Below, in pieces: positions 52,302 through 61,265 of a stretch of DNA of 64,000 nucleotides. The notes beneath the pieces were generated by a model. That model had not been told where the DNA came from. It ran no database searches and was given only the letters and a program-made list of their open reading frames with translations. Every line of letters starts with the position of its first letter. Within the stretch, counting starts at the first letter, position 1. Origin of the DNA: Methylomonas methanica MC09 (lineage in GTDB: Bacteria; Pseudomonadota; Gammaproteobacteria; Methylococcales; Methylomonadaceae); the NCBI RefSeq assembly GCF_000214665.1, contig NC_015572.1, positions 4,030,001 to 4,094,000 on the forward strand, written 5' to 3'. The translations under genes and the position numbers were made by a program.

Positions 52302-53900
52302 ATGCCTATTCGTGTTCCCAAGCGCCGTGCAACACCCCGCGTCATTGCCGCCATTCTGCTTGCCATTCCAATGGCGATAGCCGTCCTAAGTAGTTTGTCT
52401 GGACAGGCAGCCGACAAATTCATCTTTTTTTCCAGTCTCGGCGTAACGCGAACCCACTGCATCGCTTTGAGCGGAGCAGCACTGGCGACGCTTACGTTTT
52501 CCAAATGGATACGCAGAAATATTAGCTTCATCTACTTCGTTACGTCGCTTACGCTCGTTGCCATGATTTACGGCTTTGCAATCGGGCGATATAAAATTTA
52601 CCCCTTTCAGCTCTTCAATGCAGGAGATCAGCAGGTCGCCGAAGTCAGGATTGCGGTAAAGGACTGGATATACAACTGGCAAGATAATCTCAAACTGCGC
52701 CCCAGCCGCCAACTGCGTCCGGCAACACGTCCGGGTAGCGGGGTTATTGTCCACAATCGGCAGCAAATGCTGGCCGGTCCGACGCTGATCAGCGGATTTT
52801 GGAACGATAGTGTGGGCGTCAAATTAATCGACGAAGACGGCGCCATTCTTCACGAATGGCACGTGGCATACCGAAAATTCCGTCACATCATTAAAGACGA
52901 TACCGATGACTTCAATGTCCTGGTGCACGGAGCGATTCTGCTTCCCGATGGCGACATTGTGTTCAACTACGAGAACCACGCAATGATCCGTATGGACTGG
53001 TGCAGCGAGGTTTCATGGATATTGCCGGAACCCGCGCATCACTCCCTGTTCCAGGACGAAAAGCAACACTTCTGGGTACCTGTCCGCAAGATACATGATG
53101 AGAACACCAAACACTATCCGCTCCTTGATGGCGCCTATTACGAGGATTTCCTGGCAGAGATCAGCCCGGAGGGAAAGATCCTCCGCCAATTTTCCATCAT
53201 CGATGCCATGTACAAGGGAGGCTTTGAGGCAGCCCTGTTCAATGGGCGGGGGAGAATAATGGTGGACAACTGGCAGATGCAGCAGCACATGCCGGACAAG
53301 AATGCAGGAGACGACTTCGATATCAGTAACGGAGAAGTGGTGGCCGACATTACCCATTTGAACTCTGTCACGATCCTATCCGAAGAGAATGCATCGCATT
53401 TCCCGATGTTCAAGGCCGGCGACATTCTGGTCTCGTTGAGAAACCTCAGCATGATCGCTGTGATTCGTCCGGAAACAGGTCAGGTTGTGTGGACGCAGAT
53501 TGGCCCCTTTCTACGCCAGCACGACGCGCATTTTCTCGACGACGGTACTATCTTGTTGTACGACAACCGTCCGGACTGGTCCAACGGACAGGAACTCGGC
53601 GGCAGTCGCATTGCCGTGATCGATCCACTAACCAGACAACTCAGCATAATCTACCAAGGCAATACGTCGGACCCGTTCTATGCCCGGATCGGCGGCAAGG
53701 TACAGCAGCTCGAAAATAAAAATTTGCTGATCAGTGATTTCGAAAGCGGCAGAGCATTCGAGGTCACGCCTGCCGGAGAGACCGTTTGGGAGTTCATCAA
53801 CCGATACGACAAAACGCATATTGCGAGAATCACCCAAGCCACCCGCTATCCTAGCCAATTTGCCGGTTTGTCTGAAAAGACGTGTGCAGGCCGCCGCTAA
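52302..53900 (+). CDS. Arylsulfotransferase-like (ASST) membrane-anchored protein 1
   Basis: A 532-aa protein. Residues about 12-105 hold three hydrophobic segments; the rest is a beta-propeller-like domain. WTQIGPFLRQHDAHFLDDG, followed by ILLYDNR, matches the arylsulfotransferase family pattern (G....QHD..... followed by DN). Classical ASST enzymes transfer sulfate between phenols in the periplasm. Whether this diverged member is a sulfotransferase or only has the fold is not certain. Its paralogue is at 61262. Its position among sulfotransferases and oxygenases favours a role in sulfation. Confidence 0.75.
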   Translation: MPIRVPKRRATPRVIAAILLAIPMAIAVLSSLSGQAADKFIFFSSLGVTRTHCIALSGAALATLTFSKWIRRNISFIYFVTSLTLVAMIYGFAIGRYKIYPFQLFNAGDQQVAEVRIAVKDWIYNWQDNLKLRPSRQLRPATRPGSGVIVHNRQQMLAGPTLISGFWNDSVGVKLIDEDGAILHEWHVAYRKFRHIIKDDTDDFNVLVHGAILLPDGDIVFNYENHAMIRMDWCSEVSWILPEPAHHSLFQDEKQHFWVPVRKIHDENTKHYPLLDGAYYEDFLAEISPEGKILRQFSIIDAMYKGGFEAALFNGRGRIMVDNWQMQQHMPDKNAGDDFDISNGEVVADITHLNSVTILSEENASHFPMFKAGDILVSLRNLSMIAVIRPETGQVVWTQIGPFLRQHDAHFLDDGTILLYDNRPDWSNGQELGGSRIAVIDPLTRQLSIIYQGNTSDPFYARIGGKVQQLENKNLLISDFESGRAFEVTPAGETVWEFINRYDKTHIARITQATRYPSQFAGLSEKTCAGRR

Positions 53901-53971
53901 CAATTCGCGACCAGGTTACTTTAACGAAAAAGTCCGTCCGTGCTACGTTGAAGACCGTTAAAATAGCCCGC

Positions 53972-55098
53972 TAGTGTAACGTCCCCGACAAAGCATTATT
54001 AATAGTAGAATTGGTCCCCATGAGAACACCAATGAAACTTGATTTGAATGAACAAGACCGTTCTACGTTGAATCGGTGGGTAAAAAGCCGAGCGATAGAC
54101 GAGAAGCAGACGTTGCGGGCGCGGATTGTATTGATGACAGCGGACCGAATAGCTTCGCAGGAGATCATGGACACCCTGAAGATCAGCGCGCCGACGCTGA
54201 ATTTATGGCGCCGGCGTTTTGTGGAGTGCGGTATCGATGGGTTGAAAAAAGGTAAGACGCGGCCCTCGCGAGTGCCGCCATTGCCGGTGGAGAAGGTGCA
54301 GGAAGTGTTGACGTTGACGCTGACCGGCAAGCCGACCCATGCCACCCACTGGAGTTGCCGGACAATGGCGGAGCAGGTCGGTATTTCACGTATGGCTGTT
54401 CATCGCATTTGGCGGGAGCACCAGCTAAAGCCGCATCGGGTCAAGGGCTTCAAGGTCTCGAACGACCCGCAGTTTGAAGAGAAGTTACGGGACGTGGTGG
54501 GACTGTATTTGGACCCGCCGGAGAAAGCCATCGTGTTTTCCGTGGATGAGAAAAGCCAGATCCAGGCACTGGATCGCACGCAACCGGGTTTACCCATAAA
54601 ACCCGGCAAGAACGGCACGATGACACATGATTACAAACGCCACGGTACCACCACCTTGTTTGCCGCCCTTAATGTCCATGAAGGAACGGTGATCGGCGAA
54701 TGTTTACCCAAACACCGTAACGATGAATTCTTGAAATTCCTGAAACTACTCGACCGTCGGACCGACAAAAACTTAGCCGTCCACCTGATCGTCGACAACT
54801 ACGCCACTCACAAGCATCCCAACGTGAAAGCCTGGCTGGACAAGCATCCGCGCTTCCAGATGCACTTTACCCCGACGTCGGCATCCTGGGTGAATTTGGT
54901 TGAGCGATTCTTTCGGGACATCACCGAAGAACGCATCCGGCGTGGGGTGTTTCGTAGCGTCGACGAGCTGAAGCAGGCTATCATGCAGTACCTTGATCAT
55001 CGCAATCTTCACCCAAAACCTTATCAATGGACGGCGACTCCAGATGCCATCTTAACCAAAGTCGCCAAAGCTAAAGAAATGTTGAGGACGTTACACTA
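53972..55098. mobile_element. IS630-family insertion sequence
   Basis: Ends are inverted repeats GTGTAACGTCC at 53974 and its complement before 55096, with further partial matches inward (CCGACA versus TCAACA). A TA dinucleotide flanks each side (53972-53973 and 55097-55098), the target duplication of IS630/Tc1 elements. The total is about 1.1 kb with a single transposase gene. The element lies between the ASST-like gene and the oxygenase at 55232, so it may have split a formerly continuous operon. Both ends and the reading frame are intact, so it looks recently active. Confidence 0.85.
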
Positions 55099-55099
55099 G
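54020..55099 (+). CDS. IS630-family transposase
   Basis: A 359-aa DDE transposase, started at the ATG at 54020 (a TTG at 54011 would add three residues). The N-terminus is helix-turn-helix (ASQEIMDTLKISAPTLNLWRRRF). The catalytic acids are the Asp in FSVDEKSQ, the Asp in LIVDNYATH and the Glu in WVNLVERFF, spaced as in IS630/Tc1. The stop codon TAG is completed by the target-site TA at the right end. It appears intact. Confidence 0.92.
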   Translation: MRTPMKLDLNEQDRSTLNRWVKSRAIDEKQTLRARIVLMTADRIASQEIMDTLKISAPTLNLWRRRFVECGIDGLKKGKTRPSRVPPLPVEKVQEVLTLTLTGKPTHATHWSCRTMAEQVGISRMAVHRIWREHQLKPHRVKGFKVSNDPQFEEKLRDVVGLYLDPPEKAIVFSVDEKSQIQALDRTQPGLPIKPGKNGTMTHDYKRHGTTTLFAALNVHEGTVIGECLPKHRNDEFLKFLKLLDRRTDKNLAVHLIVDNYATHKHPNVKAWLDKHPRFQMHFTPTSASWVNLVERFFRDITEERIRRGVFRSVDELKQAIMQYLDHRNLHPKPYQWTATPDAILTKVAKAKEMLRTLH

Positions 55100-55231
55100 T
55101 ACGTGCATTTTTTACATGAAGAATTTTTGTGCCAAGTAGCAAGCAAGGTGTTTGGGTAACAACTTCAAGTCGACCACGTCGCGACGGTTTTATCCCCAAA
55201 CAAAACAATCTGATTTCAAAGGCGAGGAAAA

Positions 55232-55831
55232 ATGTACGATAACAATTACTTCGATTATCTGTACACCAAAAGCCTGAGTTTGAATACTGGCGAAATACAG
55301 GCCAGCGGAAAAAAACTCTACGAGTTGATCGCAAAAAATTTCTTCGAAGAAGGCGTAAATCATTACGGTGGGCACGCCACCATGACAACCGGACCCTATG
55401 AAAAATATAATGTCCTGATGTACCCATACCCACAAATACACGAATTGTATGGAGACATCAGGGCATTCTTCCACGAAGTCGCAAACCCTTCAGAACCTTA
55501 CTTCATTCAAGCATGGCTGAATGTTTATCAAAAGCGAGAGTTTATTAGGTGGCATCGACACTGGCCGGCAGGCCTTAACGTATGGCATGGATTTTACTGC
55601 GCAGACGTGGAAACCGAGCCCAGCCATACGGAATACAAGTTTCCGCTCATGAACCAAACAACAACAATCGCCAGCAAAAACAACTTGTTAGTAATGGGTA
55701 AGAGCGACAATGACCGACATAGGTCGTCCGAATGGAATAGCGATAGACCAAGAGTGACTATCGCGTTTGATATTGTACCCGCAAGGCATATTAATCCAAG
55801 CAACAACTTGAATCATTGGATTCCAATATAA
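55232..55831 (+). CDS. 2OG-Fe(II) oxygenase-like protein 1
   Basis: A 199-aa protein preceded by a GGCGAGG-like ribosome site. The core contains RWHRHWPAGLNVWHGFYC (His108, His110), then NNLLVMG...NDRHRSSEW (His163) and DRPRVTIAFD (Arg172/174). This matches the putative 2OG-Fe(II) oxygenases of the PF13759 type, where the metal site is HxH/D..H. It is the first gene downstream of the insertion sequence. A second 2OG oxygenase at 62717 follows the other ASST-like gene, so the pair recurs. Confidence 0.7.
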   Translation: MYDNNYFDYLYTKSLSLNTGEIQASGKKLYELIAKNFFEEGVNHYGGHATMTTGPYEKYNVLMYPYPQIHELYGDIRAFFHEVANPSEPYFIQAWLNVYQKREFIRWHRHWPAGLNVWHGFYCADVETEPSHTEYKFPLMNQTTTIASKNNLLVMGKSDNDRHRSSEWNSDRPRVTIAFDIVPARHINPSNNLNHWIPI

Positions 55832-55905
55832 TCGAAAAGACCTCACCACCGATACGTCTCATTTGACCCCGCCCCCTCTTATTACTGATATTTCGTTCGT
55901 AGAAT

Positions 55906-57726
55906 TCAATCCGCGTCTTTCCGCCACACCGTAAAGTTGGCCAGATCGAGAATTTGACGATAGTCATGCGGTGGCGATATGTCCGGAGAATTCCGATACT
56001 TCCCCCACACGATCAGATCCGGTGCGAAACGAGGATCCTTTTCGGTGGTGGCGTAGGCAGCATCCAACCGTTGTCGGGCGGCAAAGGGCAATGCCAGGCT
56101 CCAGTTAGACGTCGATTCGGAGATAACAGGGCGAAGCTGGGCCGGATAATCGCTCAAGGGAGCCTGTGTGTACAGTGACGAAGCTTGGTATTTGTCGTGA
56201 CTATGAAAATATAACAGAACGCTGTTTCCCACATGATTGGTCCCCACAGTGTCCTGATTGACATAGTCCGACCAGGTTGTTCCACTCCATCCAAGGTATT
56301 TGCCAACTTGAACCAGTTGTGTTTCGATCTGGCTATCCTTGAGAACCACGTCGAACACGTCGGGCATGAGCAGTGTTCCCTGCCTCGCCATTGTCCACCA
56401 AACCAGTACGTGGTGGTCGTTGGTCAGCAATTGACGCGCGCGCGCGCCGGAGGGCGCACCGAATTGCCGAATGACGGTCGCCACGTCGCTACGCAGTCGT
56501 CCCCGGTCAGCGGCAAAAAAGTCGCCGCTACCGGTAACCTTCGCACGCGGCAAGCTGCGATAGTGCCAGGCGTAACTTACCGCAAGCAGTGCCGCGATAC
56601 TCGCCACGGTGACAGCACTGGTCCAGCGCGGCGGAAGTCGAACGGGCACCAGACGAACCCATTGGGGGATCAATAACAGAACGACGAATCGCCCCACATC
56701 GGCGACGCTAAACGGAACATGGTAGATCTGGACGAAGACCGGACTGAAGGCGAAAAAACACACGGCTGCGCCTGCTGCCAAAAGCGGCAGGGAACATAAG
56801 GCAGCCGCGATACGGAGGTTATGACCACGGCGATGTAGCAGAAAGAGGGTGAGCCCCGCGGCCAGCACCGGGACACTCACAGCAGCCAGCAGGGGCCGGA
56901 GATACGTAACCATCACCACCCCCCGCCTTTCCGCTGGGTAAAGGCCGAAGCGTGCGGCCAGATCGGGTTCGCCCCACAGGCTCTGAACCGCAAACGGGAT
57001 GCTCACGATAAGAAAGCTGAATACGAACAGGCTAAAGGCCCGGCCCAAGTACCGATCAAGACCTACCCGTCGTGATACCAAGCTCTCAACCACTATGGCC
57101 GCAAGGACGGTCACGGCGATGAGAAAGAAATAGACGGAACTCTGCAGCAACAGGGAGGTAAGTGCGCCGATCGCCACGATCCGCCACGGTCGTTGCAGAA
57201 TTCGACTGGGCCGCCGGATCCACAGCAGCACGTAGCCGAGAAACAGTGTGACGAAGATGTTGCTAACTTCGGGCCGAGGCAGGCGAAAGCCGTACAGCAT
57301 CCCATAGCCCGGCAGAATAAACGAGGTGCTGAGACAGGCAAGTGCAAGTACCGCTGCCAGGTGCCGGGGCGCCGAAGCGATCCGAAACAACCAATAGAAG
57401 GCATAACCGGCTACAGCCACCGCCACGGCATCCATCAACATCATCCCGGCAGCGCCAGCCAGGGCAAACCCTATGGCGTGGGGAATAAGGGGCGGCAACG
57501 GGAAGCGAACCAGGCCGGTACCCGCGAAAACCGAACTGTAGGTCGGGGAGAAATCCAACCGCGCCAGCGACTCGATTAGCGGAAAATATTGCAGGTCGCC
57601 AATACGGTAGACGACTTTTACGAAAAAAGGCTCATCGGGGTAGAAACAGAAAGAAACCACCCAGTAGGACAAGCCGACGAGCGCTCCGGCAACTGTTACC
57701 AGGAGCTTGATTTTGCCAGGTTTCAT
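55906..57726 (-). CDS. Polytopic membrane protein, possible glycan or lipid transferase
   Basis: A 606-aa protein, started at the ATG at 57726 because the upstream start is a TTG. It has about 10-12 hydrophobic segments in the first 430 residues, then a hydrophilic C-terminal domain of about 170 residues. The layout recalls GT-C-type or phosphoethanolamine-like integral enzymes with a periplasmic domain, but no GT-C aspartate motif is seen. It is the only minus-strand gene of this region and faces a divergent cluster. Function unknown. Confidence 0.5.
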   Translation of the reverse strand: MKPGKIKLLVTVAGALVGLSYWVVSFCFYPDEPFFVKVVYRIGDLQYFPLIESLARLDFSPTYSSVFAGTGLVRFPLPPLIPHAIGFALAGAAGMMLMDAVAVAVAGYAFYWLFRIASAPRHLAAVLALACLSTSFILPGYGMLYGFRLPRPEVSNIFVTLFLGYVLLWIRRPSRILQRPWRIVAIGALTSLLLQSSVYFFLIAVTVLAAIVVESLVSRRVGLDRYLGRAFSLFVFSFLIVSIPFAVQSLWGEPDLAARFGLYPAERRGVVMVTYLRPLLAAVSVPVLAAGLTLFLLHRRGHNLRIAAALCSLPLLAAGAAVCFFAFSPVFVQIYHVPFSVADVGRFVVLLLIPQWVRLVPVRLPPRWTSAVTVASIAALLAVSYAWHYRSLPRAKVTGSGDFFAADRGRLRSDVATVIRQFGAPSGARARQLLTNDHHVLVWWTMARQGTLLMPDVFDVVLKDSQIETQLVQVGKYLGWSGTTWSDYVNQDTVGTNHVGNSVLLYFHSHDKYQASSLYTQAPLSDYPAQLRPVISESTSNWSLALPFAARQRLDAAYATTEKDPRFAPDLIVWGKYRNSPDISPPHDYRQILDLANFTVWRKDAD

Positions 57727-58154
57727 GCTACGACTGCCCTCTCGATCCCTTGTTGCGGACAATACAACGGCAAGTCCGCCGCATCCGTCAACAGGAAATG
57801 ACGTGAATTGAAAATACCGTAAAAATCAGTAGGCAGTCGTTACGATTTACCACCCGCACCCCATCGGTCCGGCAGGCACCGAGCGAGAGTGGCAGGACTC
57901 CACCCGCTTTCCTTTGCCTATAGCAAGCCACAAAAGCTTGGTACCGGAAACGAAATCTGAGCATTGATTTCACATTGTTGCCCTGCAGCCGACTGAACCA
58001 CGCTAAGTTTACCGGTAATGGTACCGCATACATTGCAATGGTACAGTATACACATCCATTAGGGGATGTAGCCCGGCAGAGGGCGATGACCGGGTTTTGG
58101 AACAACCAAGCGGCTATTAACGGCAAGTACTGCCCACCAATCGAGATGCACCGT
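57727..58154. other. Divergent intergenic region
   Basis: About 430 bp between the minus-strand membrane protein and the plus-strand small membrane protein. Promoters for both directions are expected here. I see no reliable -35/-10 pair and no gene. Confidence 0.35.
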
Positions 58155-58430
58155 ATGACTCACACGCATTGCAAAGGCAACAAGGTTCCGCTTATTGCAT
58201 CGCTCATCGTTACCAGTTGGATGTTGTCGGTCTGTTCGCCGGCCATCGCTTACGTGGGACCGGGACCCGGCATCACCCTGCTCGGCTCGCTGGTGGGGGT
58301 TGCTTCATTTTTGGCGGTCGCAATTGGCGGCCTGCTGGCGTGGCCGATCCGCCAGCTACGGCAGAAAACAAAACGCGGAAGACGGGAGTTCGACGAAAAG
58401 GACGCACCGCACAAAACGCCCAAGGATTAG
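58155..58430 (+). CDS. Small signal-peptide/membrane protein
   Basis: A 91-aa protein (ATG at 58155; 58146 is a close alternative). A hydrophobic segment ending ..SPAIA-YVGPGPG looks like a signal peptide, followed by a second hydrophobic helix (LLGSLVGVASFLAVAIGGLLAW) and a basic, charged tail. The AYVGPGPG-hydrophobic-basic pattern is common in small proteins of capsule and exopolysaccharide loci, though no function is known. It precedes the sulfotransferase by 9 bp. Confidence 0.6.
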   Translation: MTHTHCKGNKVPLIASLIVTSWMLSVCSPAIAYVGPGPGITLLGSLVGVASFLAVAIGGLLAWPIRQLRQKTKRGRREFDEKDAPHKTPKD

Positions 58431-58439
58431 GGTAAGGCC

Positions 58440-59552
58440 TTGCCACAAAAGGATGCCATCGAGGTCTCCCGCTTCGACGATTGGGCTGGTGGGATGGCCA
58501 CGTCGCGGCAAAACTTCTTCATCAAATTAGGACGGGTCGAGACGCGCTGGCTGGCTGAGCGTCTGCACGCACATCCCATCGATCGGCCAATCTATATCGC
58601 CGGAATGGCCCGCTCGGGAAGTACCATCCTGCTCGAAACGCTTGAGCACCACGCACAGACCGCCAGTCATCGCTACCGGGACTACCCGTTTGCACTCGCC
58701 CCGGTGACATGGAATGCATTTCTGGACAAGGCTGCAACGCATCCGGTTGAACCCGTCGAACGCGCTCACAGGGATCGTATAAAGATAACGCCTGAAAGCC
58801 CGGAAGCCATTGAAGAGATGGTCTGGGCGGCATTCTTCCCCAATGCTCACGACCCTGGCACCGACAATACTCTCGATGCGACGCATCGTCACCCGGAATT
58901 CGAGACGTTCTACCGCGATCACATTCGTAAGATCCTCCTGCTCCGTGGCGGCACCCGATATCTGGCAAAGGGGAACTACAATGTCTTGAGGCTTCAATAT
59001 TTGCAGAAGCTGTTTCCCGAAGCACTTTTCGTGATTCCCATCCGCGACCCGATTGAACAGGTGGCCTCGCTGATGAAACAACACCGGCTGTTCGTGACCG
59101 CCCAGCGCCACAATCCGGCGGTGCTGCGCTACCTGCAGCGACTCGGGCACTATGAATTCGGGCTGGACCGCCGTGCGGTCAACGTTGGGAATCCAGCTAC
59201 AGTCGAAAAAATTCAGCAGTGCTGGTTGGCGGGCGAGGAAGCCAGAGGTCTGGCCGCAAGCTGGGCATCGCTATATGGTTATGTCGCAGACCTGATCGGC
59301 TCCGACACCCGCCTTTCAAGACAGACATTCATCACACACTACGATGAACTATGCCGTAACCCAATAGCCGTACTTTCACGCCTTTTCTGGCATTGCCAAC
59401 TCGATATCACGCAGGAGCAGTTATCCGCACACGCCTCCCGCATAAGCAAACCGACCTACTACACACCAAACTTGTCATCGACCGAGCGTTCCGCCATTCG
59501 CGAAGAAACCCAAGACGTGTACCGACGCCTGCTCGCTCACTCCCTGACTTGA
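58440..59552 (+). CDS. Sulfotransferase-family protein
   Basis: A 370-aa protein starting at a TTG, 9 bp after the previous stop and preceded by AGGGTAAGG; an internal ATG at 58494 is an alternative. The 5'-phosphosulfate loop reads YIAGMARSGSTILLETL (residues about 51-67), and PIRDPIEQVASL gives the 3'-phosphate region (about residue 200). This is the Sulfotransfer_1/3-type fold with a longer, helical insert than the short SULT-like copies at 37168 and 38957. The acceptor is unknown; a carbohydrate or lipid is possible. Confidence 0.8.
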   Translation: MPQKDAIEVSRFDDWAGGMATSRQNFFIKLGRVETRWLAERLHAHPIDRPIYIAGMARSGSTILLETLEHHAQTASHRYRDYPFALAPVTWNAFLDKAATHPVEPVERAHRDRIKITPESPEAIEEMVWAAFFPNAHDPGTDNTLDATHRHPEFETFYRDHIRKILLLRGGTRYLAKGNYNVLRLQYLQKLFPEALFVIPIRDPIEQVASLMKQHRLFVTAQRHNPAVLRYLQRLGHYEFGLDRRAVNVGNPATVEKIQQCWLAGEEARGLAASWASLYGYVADLIGSDTRLSRQTFITHYDELCRNPIAVLSRLFWHCQLDITQEQLSAHASRISKPTYYTPNLSSTERSAIREETQDVYRRLLAHSLT

Positions 59553-59618
59553 GCACGCAAACCCTTTAAACTACATCCTGTTGCCAATAGGTTTCACACC
59601 TGAAGAAGCGAATGAACA

Positions 59619-61265
59619 ATGGATACAGAAGCCGGAACCCGCCATTTGAATAATCTGATTGAAGCCGACAAGGCTGCGAAAATGTTTCGCAACCCCAAGT
59701 ACCGTTTTGAGGTTTCTTCGCGATTGATTACCCCAAATATCGATCCGTTCGATTACCTTAAATACGTCTTCTGGTATCTTGAGCCCGAGCAGATCGAATC
59801 GGTATTTGGCAACACGCTCTATCCATCTCGCTTTTATGGCGGACGAAGCTTTGATCTCGAACACAGCTTAACCGACCAGCATGTGAGAATTTTGAATGAC
59901 AACGGCAAGGGAGTAACGCTTACGCTCACCGGCCATCATTTCAGCGATGCGGTTTACAACTCAAATCGGCATTTTTTTGAGAAGTTCCATAAAGACGGTA
60001 ATGCAGTCGTTTGCACGAATGACACACTGGCTAGAAGAATAAAGGCCGATTTTCCAAGATATACAACCAAGGCTAGCCTGATTAAGCATTTAAATACGGC
60101 GGAAATGGTGCATGCCGCGCTTGAGCTATACGACTTTGCCGTCATACCTATGGACAAGAATGACGACGACGATTTTTTAAACAGCTTGGAAGAAAAACAT
60201 CGCGTCATTCTTTTTGGCAATGCCAACTGCGCCTACAACTGCCCCGCAAGGACATGTTATGCCGCCATTTCCCAAGCTAACTGGGAAAGAGAAAAGACCT
60301 CAAAATGCTCTAAGAATTGGCTGCCACGTCCGGAGATTGGGCACCAGTTTTTCGATGTGGATAAATTTTACGCAATGGGCTTTAGGCATTTTAAACTGGT
60401 GCCGGCCCCTGCAAATCATGCAGTCGAGCTGCTGATCAAAAAATCCAATTCAACACCCATCGAATCCGCCGCAGCGCGTGCCAGTGCCGCGATTTATTCA
60501 TTTCCTAAATGCGGGCGGACATGGCTGCGATTTTTATTGGGACACTATCTAAATCTATATTTCAAACTGGAAATTCCTGTCAATTTGCAGACCCTGTTCA
60601 CGTTGTTACCCAACAACCACGCAGGCCTCAAGGGTATAGAGCATTACCAGTTCAGCCATATACCCGAATTACCGCTAATCGTCTCAAGCCACGGGACCGA
60701 TCGCTCAATCCCGGGCATATTGCTCTTGAGAGCAATACCTGATGTGGTTGTTTCGGATTACTTCCAACAACAAAAATTGGCTGGGAATACCGGAACGCTA
60801 AGTGAATTCATTGCCAATGACAGAGGCAGCCTGACACGTTATTGCCACTACCTTAACACCTGGGCAAAGAACGGAAACCACAAGCGGCACCACGTACTCA
60901 CGTACGAAATGCTTCATCTCGATACCAAGTCGGAACTATCGAACATCTTGCGCCGGATAGGCGTTCCGGTCGCCGATGAACTGGTACAACAGGCCGTCCA
61001 TTTGTCATCTTTTGAAAAAATGCAGGAAATCGAGATCGCGTTCGGACACGCCGGATTGATGCCTGCCGACGGCGACAAAGAAATGCTCAAAGTTCGCAAG
61101 GGAAAAGTAGGAGGCTACGCCGATTACCTGTCACAGGATGAAATTGACAATTTATTCAGCAGAGCGAACGAAATCCTCAGCGAACAGACAAAGCGTATGC
61201 TCGACGAAAACGGCATAGGAACAAGGGCGGCGCAACAAACCCTTAACCCATACATCGCTTCATGA
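59619..61265 (+). CDS. U32-like domain fused to a sulfotransferase domain
   Basis: A 548-aa two-domain protein. Residues 1-275 look like a TIM-barrel protein of the peptidase U32 type: NANCAYNCPARTCY carries three clustered Cys, and a fourth is in TSKCSKNW, consistent with a 4Fe-4S site as in UbiU/UbiV-like proteins. Residues about 280-535 are a sulfotransferase: SFPKCGRTWLRFLLGHYL (5'-phosphosulfate loop), RAIPDVVVSDYF (3'-phosphate region) and RKGKVGGYADYLS (C-terminal motif). I know of no standard protein joining these two domains. The start has a weak upstream site. Adjacent to an ASST-like gene by a 4-bp overlap. Confidence 0.7.
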   Translation: MDTEAGTRHLNNLIEADKAAKMFRNPKYRFEVSSRLITPNIDPFDYLKYVFWYLEPEQIESVFGNTLYPSRFYGGRSFDLEHSLTDQHVRILNDNGKGVTLTLTGHHFSDAVYNSNRHFFEKFHKDGNAVVCTNDTLARRIKADFPRYTTKASLIKHLNTAEMVHAALELYDFAVIPMDKNDDDDFLNSLEEKHRVILFGNANCAYNCPARTCYAAISQANWEREKTSKCSKNWLPRPEIGHQFFDVDKFYAMGFRHFKLVPAPANHAVELLIKKSNSTPIESAAARASAAIYSFPKCGRTWLRFLLGHYLNLYFKLEIPVNLQTLFTLLPNNHAGLKGIEHYQFSHIPELPLIVSSHGTDRSIPGILLLRAIPDVVVSDYFQQQKLAGNTGTLSEFIANDRGSLTRYCHYLNTWAKNGNHKRHHVLTYEMLHLDTKSELSNILRRIGVPVADELVQQAVHLSSFEKMQEIEIAFGHAGLMPADGDKEMLKVRKGKVGGYADYLSQDEIDNLFSRANEILSEQTKRMLDENGIGTRAAQQTLNPYIAS

